64,000 nt of DNA from assembly GCA_002483085.1 (NCBI GenBank), contig DLHF01000072.1, forward strand, positions 62,001 through 126,000, read 5' to 3'. Of the stretch, positions 15,955 through 24,127 are shown one piece after another. Position 1 is the first letter of the stretch, and each line of letters opens with the position of its first letter. The notes under the pieces were generated by a model. It saw only the letters and a program-made list of their open reading frames with translations. It was not told where the DNA came from and made no database searches. The DNA comes from Ignavibacteria bacterium UBA7675. GTDB taxonomy: Bacteria; Bacteroidota; Ignavibacteria; Kapaibacteriales; UB7675. The position numbers and the translations under genes are program-made.

Positions 15955-16323
15955 CTACCGGATAATCACCTGAGGTACACCACCTGTATAGCATACCCAG
16001 TTCGGCGGAGGTGCGAGCACACCATAGCAAAACGGTATAGCAGCGGGCACGCCATAGAAGACACCGCCAACAGTAACGCCTGTTACAACACAAGCAGCCG
16101 GAACTGGCCATGTAAAGCATCCGCCGGGCGGAATAATAGCAGGACAAGGGCCAATATTGACAATCACACCACCACAATTGGCCTGAAGGCACACAGCTAC
16201 TGGAACTGTGGTATTATTACACACTGTGTACGGCTGTGCCTGCACGGACTCTGTAGCCGCAATGCTCAGCACCATGATGAAGGCTGCAACAAGTAGCCCT
16301 GTGAGTTTGTTGACAAATTTCAT
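15955..16323 (-). CDS. array paralogue B5, small secreted Cys-rich protein
   Basis: 122 residues with a longer signal peptide (about 1-29, cleavage near VQAQ). Full B pattern: VCNNTTVPVAVC, ANCGG, GPCPAIIPPGGCFTW, AACVVTGVTVGG, IPFCYGV, APPPNWVCYTGG, ending PQVIIR like B4. It is the first of the closely spaced block B5-A1 in transcription order, with about 600 gene-free bases upstream that could hold the promoter for that block. Confidence 0.77.
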   Translation of the reverse strand: MKFVNKLTGLLVAAFIMVLSIAATESVQAQPYTVCNNTTVPVAVCLQANCGGVIVNIGPCPAIIPPGGCFTWPVPAACVVTGVTVGGVFYGVPAAIPFCYGVLAPPPNWVCYTGGVPQVIIR

Positions 16324-16929
16324 AAAAAACCCCTAATGAAGAGTAAATGAAAAATGGGAAATGGGAACCTGCTGCAAGGCTTCCCCGGCCAAGCAACAAC
16401 CGATACAATAGAGTATCAGCTTGGGAATTCATGAGACTGCGGATAACAGCAATAGTAAGGAGCGGAACAAAATCCAGTAAAAATTTGGTACATGCGTGGG
16501 AACACCTAATAAATTTCCAGACAACGGTGAACCACCGGTTCTGTGTGTGGATTGCGAGGTGTTGTCTACCACTGAGTACTCTCTGTATAACAAGATTTTG
16601 CACTATTGCTGTTGATATACAATAGAGAGTTGCACACTGCTGTACAACCCTCTGTTGAAATTGGACATGCAACTCCAGCACGGCAAACAAGAGCATACAC
16701 AAACAACACATAGAGCAATGGACATTGCCTCGTGCTGTCTGTGTATCTCGCCCTCATATTTTCTACTTGCTATGAAAAACATCGGGTACATAGTTCACTG
16801 TGCATAGAGTGTTGCAGAAATCGTGTCATTGCCGAGTTGGCTTTGACTCTTTATACAATGCTTAACTAATGGCCACAATGAAGCACTTGCGCTCTTTTGC
16901 AATTGCACAAATGCCCGCGCCGCCATGTA
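16324..16929. other. gene-free spacer between array genes B5 and A3
   Basis: No credible gene was found. The part next to A3 (about 16810-16929) matches the sequence next to A4 (about 17680-17763), including CATTGCCG or GATTGCCG and AATTGCACAAATGCCCG versus AACTGCGTAAATGTCC. It is therefore part of the duplicated unit that carries the A-type gene. Confidence 0.6.
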
Positions 16930-17250
16930 CTACCAGAATGTAGCGCCATTCGGCGTTACCGTAACACCATTCGGCGGATTAGGCGGAGGAACAGGACCTG
17001 TATAGCCTATAGGAAAGAATGCACCGCGAAACATAATTCCCGTTACTCTACAATTGGCAGGAATTGGGATGTTAATTGTCGCAGGGCCTGCAGGAAGGTT
17101 AAAGGGGCCGAATGGACCACAGGTCGTCCGGATAATAATACCATTCACCGGGACAGGCGTGTTGTTGGTTAGGAAATACGCCTGTGCGTCTGTTGTCGTA
17201 CCGACAACTGCAAAAAGAATAGCGCACAAAATACCTACAAGCAGTTTCAT
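16930..17250 (-). CDS. array paralogue A3, small secreted protein
   Basis: 106 residues. The signal peptide is about 1-24 (MKLLVGILCAILFAVVGTTT, cleavage near AQA-YF). A-subfamily pattern: TNNTPVPVNG, TTCGPFGPFNLPAG, IPANCRVTGIMF, GPVPPPNPPNGVTVTPNGA, terminal FW. It has two Cys in the mature protein. Its nearest relative is A4, 834 bases away, with the same signal peptide start (MKLLVGILCA) and the same last residues. GGGGAGA precedes the start. Confidence 0.76.
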   Translation of the reverse strand: MKLLVGILCAILFAVVGTTTDAQAYFLTNNTPVPVNGIIIRTTCGPFGPFNLPAGPATINIPIPANCRVTGIMFRGAFFPIGYTGPVPPPNPPNGVTVTPNGATFW

Positions 17251-17763
17251 ATGATCTCCCCGAAACGATGGAAAAACAATTAATAAATAAACACCATCTA
17301 TTGGTGTAGCGACTGCACAATGCCGATGTACAAAGAGGCGGCACCGCATTGTTTCTACAGGTAACGCCTTTGCCCTTTACAAAGCATTATCAGATATCCA
17401 CGAACAGGGCTTGGCACATCATACCCCAGAAGTCTCTAACTTGATTGCTGCACGGTGCAGGTGTAGCCGCAAGCGCAAGTAGTCCTTGAATATGGGCTTA
17501 TCCGTTATCAAGTGATCCAGCAGTATTTTCTGCTGTACCTTCTCCACTTGGCATCAGAAGTCTCTGATGCCAATAATCCAACTATATATAAATACCACTC
17601 ATACCATAAGTGCCGCAGCTTACTCCCCTGTCGCGGCCCTTACTATACTAATAGTGCATGTACGAACCTCACAGCATGCTGTCTACCAGGAGGTGCAGGA
17701 ATCATGTGATTGCCGCAGAATACTATTACAACTTTGCAACTGCGTAAATGTCCATATCGCAGC
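17251..17763. other. gene-free spacer between array genes A3 and A4
   Basis: Resembles the stretch upstream of A4 (18085-18330): CTTCTCCACTTGGCATCAGA versus CTTCTCCAAATGGTATCGGA, then CCAATAATCCAACTATATAT versus CCAATATTCCAACTCCATAT, then CTCATACCATA in both. This shows that leader and gene were duplicated together. No reading frame here has a recognisable product. Confidence 0.6.
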
Positions 17764-18084
17764 CTACCAAAATGTAGCACCGGTGGAGGTTACCGTAACA
17801 CCATTCGGCGGATTAGGCGGAGGCACAGGACCCGAATAGCCTACGGGAAAGAACATCCCGCTGTACAGGATACCTCCCACGTTACAACTAGTCGGAATGG
17901 GAACGTTAATTGAGCTAGGCCCCGGGGGAAGGTTAAAAACCCCAAATATACCGCAGCTCGTCCGGATCTGAATGCCATTCACTGGCGCCGATGTGCTGTT
18001 GGTAAGGAGGTACGCATGTGCGTCTGTTGTTGTACCAACAACTGTAAAAAGAACAGCACACAAAATGCCTACAAGCAGTTTCAT
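17764..18084 (-). CDS. array paralogue A4, small secreted protein
   Basis: 106 residues, signal peptide about 1-24 (cleavage near AHA-YL). A-subfamily pattern: TNSTSAPVNG, TSCGIFGVFNLPPG, IPTSCNVGGILY, GPVPPPNPPNGVTVTSTGA, terminal FW. Two Cys in the mature protein. It is the first gene of the array in transcription order. The leader on its 5' side (18085-18165) shares the block CAATGCCGATG and the preceding 25 bases with the leader of A3. Confidence 0.76.
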   Translation of the reverse strand: MKLLVGILCAVLFTVVGTTTDAHAYLLTNSTSAPVNGIQIRTSCGIFGVFNLPPGPSSINVPIPTSCNVGGILYSGMFFPVGYSGPVPPPNPPNGVTVTSTGATFW

Positions 18085-18524
18085 ATTATTTCCCCGATAG
18101 GATAAAAAAAGGTTTATGAACATGCCACTATCAATTATTAGTGTGGCAACTATGCAATGCCGATGTTCCTTCTCCAAATGGTATCGGAAGACCCCAATAC
18201 CAATATTCCAACTCCATATAAATATCTCTCATACCATAGACACGGCAACGCATTCCCCTGCCGTAGTTGTCGGTACACTGCTGCTGTGCGACAACTACCC
18301 TTTCCCGTACCAAATTACAGAGCACCGCAGCAAATTGATATAGGAGCATGGCGGATTCGGAAGTAAGAAGATCACCGTTTTAGCAGTAGGAAATTGTCCG
18401 ATATGCCTATCGGAAAATTCTTACTCTTCAGTCTTTAACATCAGCTTTTTAGCTACGCTCCGGAACGAACTCGCAAGAAGCTGTGTTATAGCCACGGATT
18501 TCCAACAACATCCCAGTGAGAGTT
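18085..18524. other. divergent intergenic region between array gene A4 and crtI
   Basis: The left 250 bases match the A3 leader and belong to the duplicated array unit. The rest, up to the crtI ATG, should contain the crtI promoter, but I see no convincing -33/-7 pair. No gene is present. Confidence 0.5.
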
Positions 18525-20054
18525 ATGCACAGTATTGCAGTAGTAGGTTCGGGGTTTGGCGGTCTGGCAGCAGCTATACGACTTCAAGCCCGGGGATTTC
18601 AGGTGACAATTTTCGAGAAAAATGAGCGCGTAGGTGGCCATGCGTCGCAGCTCGTAAAGAATGGCTATACATTCGACATGGGCCCTTCGCTTATTACTGC
18701 TCCCGATATTATTCGCAGTGTGTTTGCAAGCGCGGGGCGGCGCATGGAGGACTACCTCGATCTTATACCATTAGACCCGTACTACCGCATTTACTTCCAC
18801 GACGGTACGTTTATCGACTACACAGGCGACGCCGATAGAATGAAGCAAGCAATGGCGCAGTTCCATCCTGGCGATGCTGCTGCCTACGACCAGTTCATGG
18901 CCCACACTCGCAAGATTTACGACGCCGTTATTACCGATGGCCTAGGAGCTACGCCGTTTATGGACCTTGGTACAATGGCGAGCTTTCTGCCAAAAGCGCT
19001 TCGTCTGGGAGCTCTCAAACCCGCCTACTCATTTGTAAAAAAATATTTTAAGGATGCACGCCACCGCTTCTGCTTCTCTTTTCATCCGCTGTTTATAGGT
19101 GGCAATCCTTTCCGCGCTCCGTCGGTGTACCTGATGATACCGTATTTAGAAAAAGCAGGCGGAGTGTGGTTTACCACCGGCGGTATGTACTCGCTCGTGC
19201 AAGCGTTCCAGCGCTTATTTACAGAGCTCGGCGGCACTATCAAAACATCATCGGAAATACAACGCATACTCGTGAGCAATGGCCGTGCATGTGGTGTAGA
19301 AACAATATCGGGCGAACAATTCGCCTCCGATGCCGTGATTTCCAATGCCGATATTGTCCATACCTACAGCGATCTCATCGCTCCGGAACAGCGCCGTAAA
19401 TGGTCGGATCGGCGCCTGCATTCTACTAAGTATTCCATGAGCGCCTTCCTGCTGTACATCGGCGTAAAAAAACAATACCCGCAGTTGCTCCACCATACGC
19501 TGATACTCTCAGAGCGATACCGCGAGCTCGTGTACGATATATTCGACCGGCACATTCTGCCCGAGGATTTCTCCATGTACCTGCACGTGCCTACTCGCAC
19601 CGATCCGGCAATGGCGCCGCCCGGCTGCGAAAGCATGTACGTACTAGTACCAGTTGCCAATCTCGCGTCGGGAACAAATTGGGAAACGACAAAACACACC
19701 TATGGCGAGCGTCTGCTCGACTTTCTGGAAAAAGATTTTGGCATGGAAGACCTGCGCGCAAACATCGAAGTGTTGGAACTATTTACGCCCGATGATTTCC
19801 GCACAGAGCGCAATTCCTTCCTCGGCAGCGCATGGGGCGTAGAGCCGCATTTACTGCAAACTGCTTATTTCCGACCGCACAATCGCAGTGAAGATATCGA
19901 GCGCCTGTACTTTGTGGGAGCAGGCACTCATCCCGGCGCAGGAGTTCCGGGCGTGCTTCTTACTGCCGAAGCGACAGAAAAGGTACTGCTCAGCGATTTT
20001 GCCGCACACGCAGGAATTCCGGCTTCATCGGTCGGAGCAGAAAAAGCGAGATAA
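18525..20054 (+). CDS. crtI: phytoene desaturase
   Basis: 509 residues with the FAD-binding start IAVVGSGFGGLAAAIRL, then TFDMGPSLITAP, the CrtI-typical FHPLFIGGNPFRAPSVYLMI and the C-terminal AGTHPGAGVPGVLLTAEA. It should desaturate phytoene to lycopene in the membrane with FAD. I chose the ATG at 18525 rather than the GTG at 18516 because the Rossmann strand begins directly after it. It belongs with crtB, 235 bases downstream, though a dispersed repeat lies between them. It is separated from the other desaturase by the nine-gene array. Confidence 0.92.
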   Translation: MHSIAVVGSGFGGLAAAIRLQARGFQVTIFEKNERVGGHASQLVKNGYTFDMGPSLITAPDIIRSVFASAGRRMEDYLDLIPLDPYYRIYFHDGTFIDYTGDADRMKQAMAQFHPGDAAAYDQFMAHTRKIYDAVITDGLGATPFMDLGTMASFLPKALRLGALKPAYSFVKKYFKDARHRFCFSFHPLFIGGNPFRAPSVYLMIPYLEKAGGVWFTTGGMYSLVQAFQRLFTELGGTIKTSSEIQRILVSNGRACGVETISGEQFASDAVISNADIVHTYSDLIAPEQRRKWSDRRLHSTKYSMSAFLLYIGVKKQYPQLLHHTLILSERYRELVYDIFDRHILPEDFSMYLHVPTRTDPAMAPPGCESMYVLVPVANLASGTNWETTKHTYGERLLDFLEKDFGMEDLRANIEVLELFTPDDFRTERNSFLGSAWGVEPHLLQTAYFRPHNRSEDIERLYFVGAGTHPGAGVPGVLLTAEATEKVLLSDFAAHAGIPASSVGAEKAR

Positions 20055-20226
20055 GGCGCTTCGCTCTCCGTTCTGGCGCTTTGTCTCTGCACCGCGCAGC
20101 ACCGCCGCCGCGTGGCCGCCCGGCCTCAACCGCATTACTTGGCGCCAGGCAGCCGGGCAACAGATAAGCGGGTCCTGCGACCGGTGACAGCGACCGGGCT
20201 CCCGGGCAAAAACGCCCGTGCCATAT
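20055..20226 (+). repeat. dispersed intergenic repeat, copy R3
   Basis: Contains GCGCTTTGTCTCTGCACCGC, GCACCGCCGCCGCGTG, TGCGACCGGTGACAGCGAC and AACGCCCGTGCCA in the same order as the other copies, with a diverged middle. It begins immediately after the crtI stop and ends about 60 bases before crtB. Confidence 0.7.
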
Positions 20227-20289
20227 AGCTCAACATGTTTGATTGATAATTTCACAAGAAGCCATTAACGGTGTGTACTGGTAAATACT

Positions 20290-21207
20290 ATGCAATTCTG
20301 GAAAGAAGACCACTGTAAGCTCGACTTCGAGCACGCGCGCAGGCTGACGGCGTTCTACTCGCGCAGCTTTTACTTTTCGGCGTGTGTATTGCCGCGCAAT
20401 GAACGCTGGGCAACGTTTGCTGTGTATGCTTTTTGCCGCTACAGCGACAACCTGATCGACAACCCTCGCGAACGCTCACAGCAAGAGCTCGTGCAGGAGC
20501 TCGACATGCTTGCCGAAGAGCTGCACACAGCCTACCGCACAGGCGAGTCGGAACACCCCATTGTACGGCCTTTTATTATTGCAGCTCGACGCTATGGCAT
20601 TCCATTAGAATATCCGCTCGACTTGATAAAAGGCGTGCAGATGGACCTTACGCACAAGCATTACGACACATTCGGCGAGCTCTCGGTGTTCTGCTATCGC
20701 GTGGCAGCAGTGGTAGGGCTGATGATGACTCATGTGCTGGGCTACAGGCACGACTCCGCCTTCGACTATGCTGCACAGATGGGCATTGCTATGCAGCTTA
20801 CGAATATCCTGCGCGATATCAGCGAAGACAAAGACCGAGGCAGAATTTATTTACCACGCGAGGAAATGCAGCAGTTTGGCGTCGCCATAGGAGATATTAT
20901 AGGTGAACGTATGACACCGCAACTGCGCGAACTCATGAAGTTCCAAGCAGAACGTGCCCACCAGTATTATGGCCAAGCGCAGGAAGGTATTGCTCTTCTG
21001 CCCGTCAATACACAATTTGCTATCTATTCGGCGAGCAAGATATACAGAGGTATTCTGCACAGGCTTGAATTGCGCGACTACAATCCGTTTCTCGGGCGCG
21101 TTTTTGTATCGCAGAGCACCAAAGTTGGAATTCTTCTGCGCGAAGTTCTGCGCTCGAAAGCTTTGTCGCTCCAAGAGCGTCTACACGCGTTCTCGCCAGC
21201 CAGATAA
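20290..21207 (+). CDS. crtB: phytoene synthase
   Basis: 305 residues of the squalene/phytoene synthase family. Both Asp-rich Mg-diphosphate sites are visible: DNLID (residues 53-57) and DISED within NILRDISEDKDRGRIYLP. The tyrosine-rich CrtB opening YSRSFYFSACVLP is intact. It condenses two geranylgeranyl diphosphates to phytoene, the committed step. The acyltransferase gene follows after 33 bases. Confidence 0.95.
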   Translation: MQFWKEDHCKLDFEHARRLTAFYSRSFYFSACVLPRNERWATFAVYAFCRYSDNLIDNPRERSQQELVQELDMLAEELHTAYRTGESEHPIVRPFIIAARRYGIPLEYPLDLIKGVQMDLTHKHYDTFGELSVFCYRVAAVVGLMMTHVLGYRHDSAFDYAAQMGIAMQLTNILRDISEDKDRGRIYLPREEMQQFGVAIGDIIGERMTPQLRELMKFQAERAHQYYGQAQEGIALLPVNTQFAIYSASKIYRGILHRLELRDYNPFLGRVFVSQSTKVGILLREVLRSKALSLQERLHAFSPAR

Positions 21208-21240
21208 CAAACGAGTGCGCGCATTCTGCAACAAAAAACA

Positions 21241-21954
21241 ATGATGATACAGGCCCGACACAGCCGCACGGCAGAGCGTATTTTTGAAGTCTATCTACGC
21301 TCTCTGTTCCGCCGCCATTTCCATTCGCTTGCTCTGCTGGGCGACATACCGGCTGTGCACAGCGAGCTGCCCGTCCTGCTGCTTCCTAACCACAGCACAT
21401 GGTGGGACGGATTTTTTGCCTTTGCGCTGAATAAGCAGCTCTTCAAGCGGCCTTTTTACCTGATGATGCTCGAAGAGCAATTACAAAAGTATCGTTTTTT
21501 TACGCGGTTGGGTGCGTACTCCGTTCGCCCGGGCTCCCCGCGCTCAGTAGCCGAAACTCTTCAGTACACGGCTTCGGTACTCAGCGGGCAACCACCGCCG
21601 CTTGTGTGCATGTTTCCACAGGGCGAGCTTCTTCCTTCGCATATTCGACCGCTGGGATACCGCCGTGGTGCAGAGCACATACTCACACGTGCAAAGGCTC
21701 CCCTTACCATTGTCCCCCTGGCCATACGCTGTGAGTTTCTCGGCGAACAGCTTCCCGATGTTTTTTTCCTGTTTGGCTCTCCGCTTGTATGCAACGCTTC
21801 ATCGGCGCCAAACGCCGAGCTTTTAGAAACAGTACAGCACAACCTGCTGGCCGACCTCCAACAACGCATCATTGCAGGCGAACGGGGGCACACTCTGCTC
21901 AAGGGTGGTGTATCAATCAACAGCGTTGTCGACGTGCTGCGCCGAAAAAAGTAA
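21241..21954 (+). CDS. PlsC-type acyltransferase in the carotenoid cluster
   Basis: 237 residues with the acyltransferase motifs NHSTWWDG (NHx4D block, near residue 50) and FPQGE (near residue 122). The position between crtB and an HAD gene, 33 bases after crtB, suggests it acts on a carotenoid or carotenoid glycoside, like CruD of green sulfur bacteria, rather than on lysophosphatidate. No glycosyltransferase lies in the cluster, so an ordinary lipid role is not excluded. Confidence 0.8.
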   Translation: MMIQARHSRTAERIFEVYLRSLFRRHFHSLALLGDIPAVHSELPVLLLPNHSTWWDGFFAFALNKQLFKRPFYLMMLEEQLQKYRFFTRLGAYSVRPGSPRSVAETLQYTASVLSGQPPPLVCMFPQGELLPSHIRPLGYRRGAEHILTRAKAPLTIVPLAIRCEFLGEQLPDVFFLFGSPLVCNASSAPNAELLETVQHNLLADLQQRIIAGERGHTLLKGGVSINSVVDVLRRKK

Positions 21955-22030
21955 CATCGCGCATTGCAATGTTTCCGCTGCCCAACGTATTTTCCGCTCC
22001 CAACACTGATGTATCACAAGAACAACAACA

Positions 22031-22687
22031 ATGAAAGCTGTTATTTTTGACATGGACGGTGTGCTGGTCGACAGCGAGCCTTTGTATATCAGCATGAACC
22101 AAAAGTTCTTCCGCGAGCTCGGTGCCGATATTTCGATGGAAGAACACCAGGCATTTGTTGGTATTTCCGCCGTCGCTATGTGGAGCTTCATCCGCGAAAA
22201 ATTTGCGCTCTCTGCTACTGTGGAGGAACTGGTTCACAGAGAAAAAGAATTGAAATTTCAGCTTCTACAAGAATCGAATCTGCAAGCGATAGAAGGCACA
22301 CCCGAACTACTGGCAGTTCTGCGCGACAGCGGTGTTCCTCTCGCTCTTGGCACTTCTTCTCTGAGAAAAAACGCCGATCTGATACTCGGCACCATTGGTC
22401 TGCTGCCATACTTTGATGTACGAACAACAGGCGAAGAGATAAAGCGCGGCAAACCCAATCCCGATGTATTCCTGCTGGCTGCCGAAAAGATGAACCGAGC
22501 TCCACAGGAGTGTATTGTTGTCGAAGATTCGGCAAATGGAGTAAAGGCCGCAAAAGCCGCAGGAATGATATGTATAGCTTTTCGCAATCCCAACTCTGGC
22601 TATCAGGATATCAGCGCTGCGGATTATATCGTGGAGGATTTTGGCAGCCGCACAAGAGAGTTTATTACAAGGTTGTGTGCCCGTTAA
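22031..22687 (+). CDS. HAD-superfamily phosphatase, beta-phosphoglucomutase-like
   Basis: 218 residues. Motif I is FDMDGVLVDSEP (residues 6-17, nucleophile Asp8 and acid Asp10), motif II is GTSS, the Lys is in IKRGKPNPDVF, and motif III is VVEDSANGVKAA. The four-helix cap between motifs I and II marks subfamily IA. Substrate is probably a small sugar phosphate or phosphoglycolate. It follows the acyltransferase by 76 bases and may be the last gene of that operon. Confidence 0.88.
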   Translation: MKAVIFDMDGVLVDSEPLYISMNQKFFRELGADISMEEHQAFVGISAVAMWSFIREKFALSATVEELVHREKELKFQLLQESNLQAIEGTPELLAVLRDSGVPLALGTSSLRKNADLILGTIGLLPYFDVRTTGEEIKRGKPNPDVFLLAAEKMNRAPQECIVVEDSANGVKAAKAAGMICIAFRNPNSGYQDISAADYIVEDFGSRTREFITRLCAR

Positions 22688-22777
22688 ACCAGCCCAGCGC
22701 CGTGCATTGATAGAAAGAGCAGAACTACTCAGCGTTGCCCCGGTGCGTTTACCAATCTATTATTTCGTCCAACCAAC

Positions 22778-22802
22778 AAAAAAAGCCCGCTCTGAGGCGG
22801 GC
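22778..22802 (-). terminator. Rho-independent terminator of the deoxyhypusine synthase-like gene
   Basis: GCCCGC (22785-22790) and GCGGGC (22797-22802) form a perfect stem with a 6-base loop. Read on the minus strand it is followed by seven T (complement of 22778-22784). It sits 26 bases after the stop codon at 22828. Confidence 0.85.
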
Positions 22803-22827
22803 CGTATAAACCTATTACGACAGCACA

Positions 22828-23802
22828 TTACCAGCCGAGCAACCACGCAAAAATCAGCGGTGCTACAATAGTAGCGTCCGACTCAATCACGAATTTTGGC
22901 GTGTTGATGTCGAGCTTACCCCACGTAATTTTTTCGTTGGGCACAGCGCCAGAGTACGAGCCATAGCTCGTTGTCGAGTCGGAAATCTGGCAAAAGTAGC
23001 TCCAGAACGGCACATCGTGCATTTCCATATCTTGATACAGCATCGGCACCACGCAGATCGGGAAATCGCCTGCAATACCGCCGCCTATCTGGAAAAAGCC
23101 AATGCCCTTGCCACCGGAGTTTTTCGTGTAGTAGTCGGCCAGCCACACCATGTACTCAATACCGCTTTTCATGGTCGAGGGCAGAAGCTCGCCCTTGATA
23201 CAGTACGAAGCAAAAATATTACCCATTGTGGAGTCTTCCCAGCCCGGGCAGATAATCGGCAGATTGCGCTCGGCAGCGGCAATCATCCAGCTATCCTTTG
23301 GGTCGATCTCGTAATATTGCTCCATCTCGCCGGAAAGCAGCATTTTGTACATGTATTCGTGCGGTAAATACCGCTCGCCACTGTCGTTGGCCTGCTTCCA
23401 CAATTTGAAAATGTGCTTCTGTATGCGGCGGAAAGCTTCTTCCTCCGGAATACAAGTGTCGGTAACGCGGTTAAAGCCGTTTTCCAGCAGTTCCCACTCA
23501 TCTTGTGGGCTCAAGTCGCGGTAGTGCGGCACGCGCTTGTAGTGCGAATGCGCTACAAGGTTCATAATATCTTCTTCGAGGTTAGCGCCGGTGCACGAGA
23601 TAATGTCCACCTTGCCCTGCCGGATCATTTCGGCAAGCGATTTGCCGAGCTCGGCTGTGCTCATTGCGCCCGCAAGCGTTACCATCATCTTACCGCCTTC
23701 GGCCAGATGCGTTTCGTAGCCTTTCGCTGCATCGACAAGTGCCGCTGCATTGAAGTGCTTGTAATGATGTTCGATAAACTGGGAGATCGGTCCTCTGGTC
23801 AT
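22828..23802 (-). CDS. deoxyhypusine synthase-family protein
   Basis: 324 residues matching the whole deoxyhypusine synthase fold. SCTGANLEEDI is part of the NAD site, FQIGGGIAGDFPI is the conserved Gly-rich loop, and NEKITWGKL carries Lys296, equivalent to the Lys that bears the enzyme-aminobutyl intermediate. Bacteria lack eIF5A, so members here are thought to make homospermidine or modify another amine; the substrate is unknown. A strong Bacteroidota-type promoter and a terminator bracket it, so it is transcribed alone. It diverges from the methyltransferase gene. Confidence 0.9.
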   Translation of the reverse strand: MTRGPISQFIEHHYKHFNAAALVDAAKGYETHLAEGGKMMVTLAGAMSTAELGKSLAEMIRQGKVDIISCTGANLEEDIMNLVAHSHYKRVPHYRDLSPQDEWELLENGFNRVTDTCIPEEEAFRRIQKHIFKLWKQANDSGERYLPHEYMYKMLLSGEMEQYYEIDPKDSWMIAAAERNLPIICPGWEDSTMGNIFASYCIKGELLPSTMKSGIEYMVWLADYYTKNSGGKGIGFFQIGGGIAGDFPICVVPMLYQDMEMHDVPFWSYFCQISDSTTSYGSYSGAVPNEKITWGKLDINTPKFVIESDATIVAPLIFAWLLGW

Positions 23803-23865
23803 TGCAGTTCGTAGGATAACAATGCAATAAGAGCGCGCGGCTTACACCGGCGGCGGATTAAGCTG

Positions 23866-23896
23866 CAAAATTACGCCCGAAAATGTTCCTCCCAAA
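23866..23896 (-). promoter_or_regulatory. Bacteroidota-type promoter of the deoxyhypusine synthase-like gene
   Basis: On the minus strand TTTG (23896-23893), 19 bases, TAATTTTG (23873-23866): an exact fit to the TTTG-N19-TAnnTTTG pattern described for Bacteroides. The expected transcription start is near 23858, about 55 bases before the ATG. Confidence 0.7.
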
Positions 23897-23910
23897 GAAG
23901 AATCGCTGAT

Positions 23911-24000
23911 AGGTGGCACAGCCGTCTTTGCGGCGCACGGCGCGGCGCTGTCACCGGTCGCACAATCGGAGCGTGAAGTTCGCCCTTCTGCGCCCTGCTG
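23911..24000 (-). repeat. dispersed intergenic repeat, copy R4 (inverted)
   Basis: On the minus strand it reads TTGTGCGACCGGTGACAGCG, then CCGCGCCGTGCGCC, then GGCTGTGCCACC, the same order as in the copy at 33855-34045. It is the only copy seen in this orientation. It lies between two divergent promoters, in a 325-base gap. Confidence 0.65.
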
Positions 24001-24069
24001 ATGTTCTGCATTCCCCTATAGCTCGTTGCCAATACTTCCGCCCCACTCCGCATTACATCACCACTCCGC

Positions 24070-24100
24070 TTGGCTCAGTCGCCACCTTTTTGCACTTTTG
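24070..24100 (+). promoter_or_regulatory. promoter candidate for the methyltransferase gene
   Basis: TTG (24070-24072), 20 bases, CACTTTTG (24093-24100), one base off TAnnTTTG. The predicted start of transcription is about 20 bases before the ATG at 24128. Confidence 0.4.
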
Positions 24101-24127
24101 TAGCACTTTTTCCTCTATGGAGCATTT

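Noticed and set aside
13310..18084. Regular spacing of similar units taken as a CRISPR array
   Set aside because: The repeated units are 320-370-base protein genes with signal peptides, not 25-40-base direct repeats with unique spacers, and no cas gene is present.
20055..20226. Repeat copy R3 as part of a crtI C-terminal extension
   Set aside because: crtI ends with a stop at 20052-20054 immediately before the repeat, and the same blocks occur beside unrelated genes.
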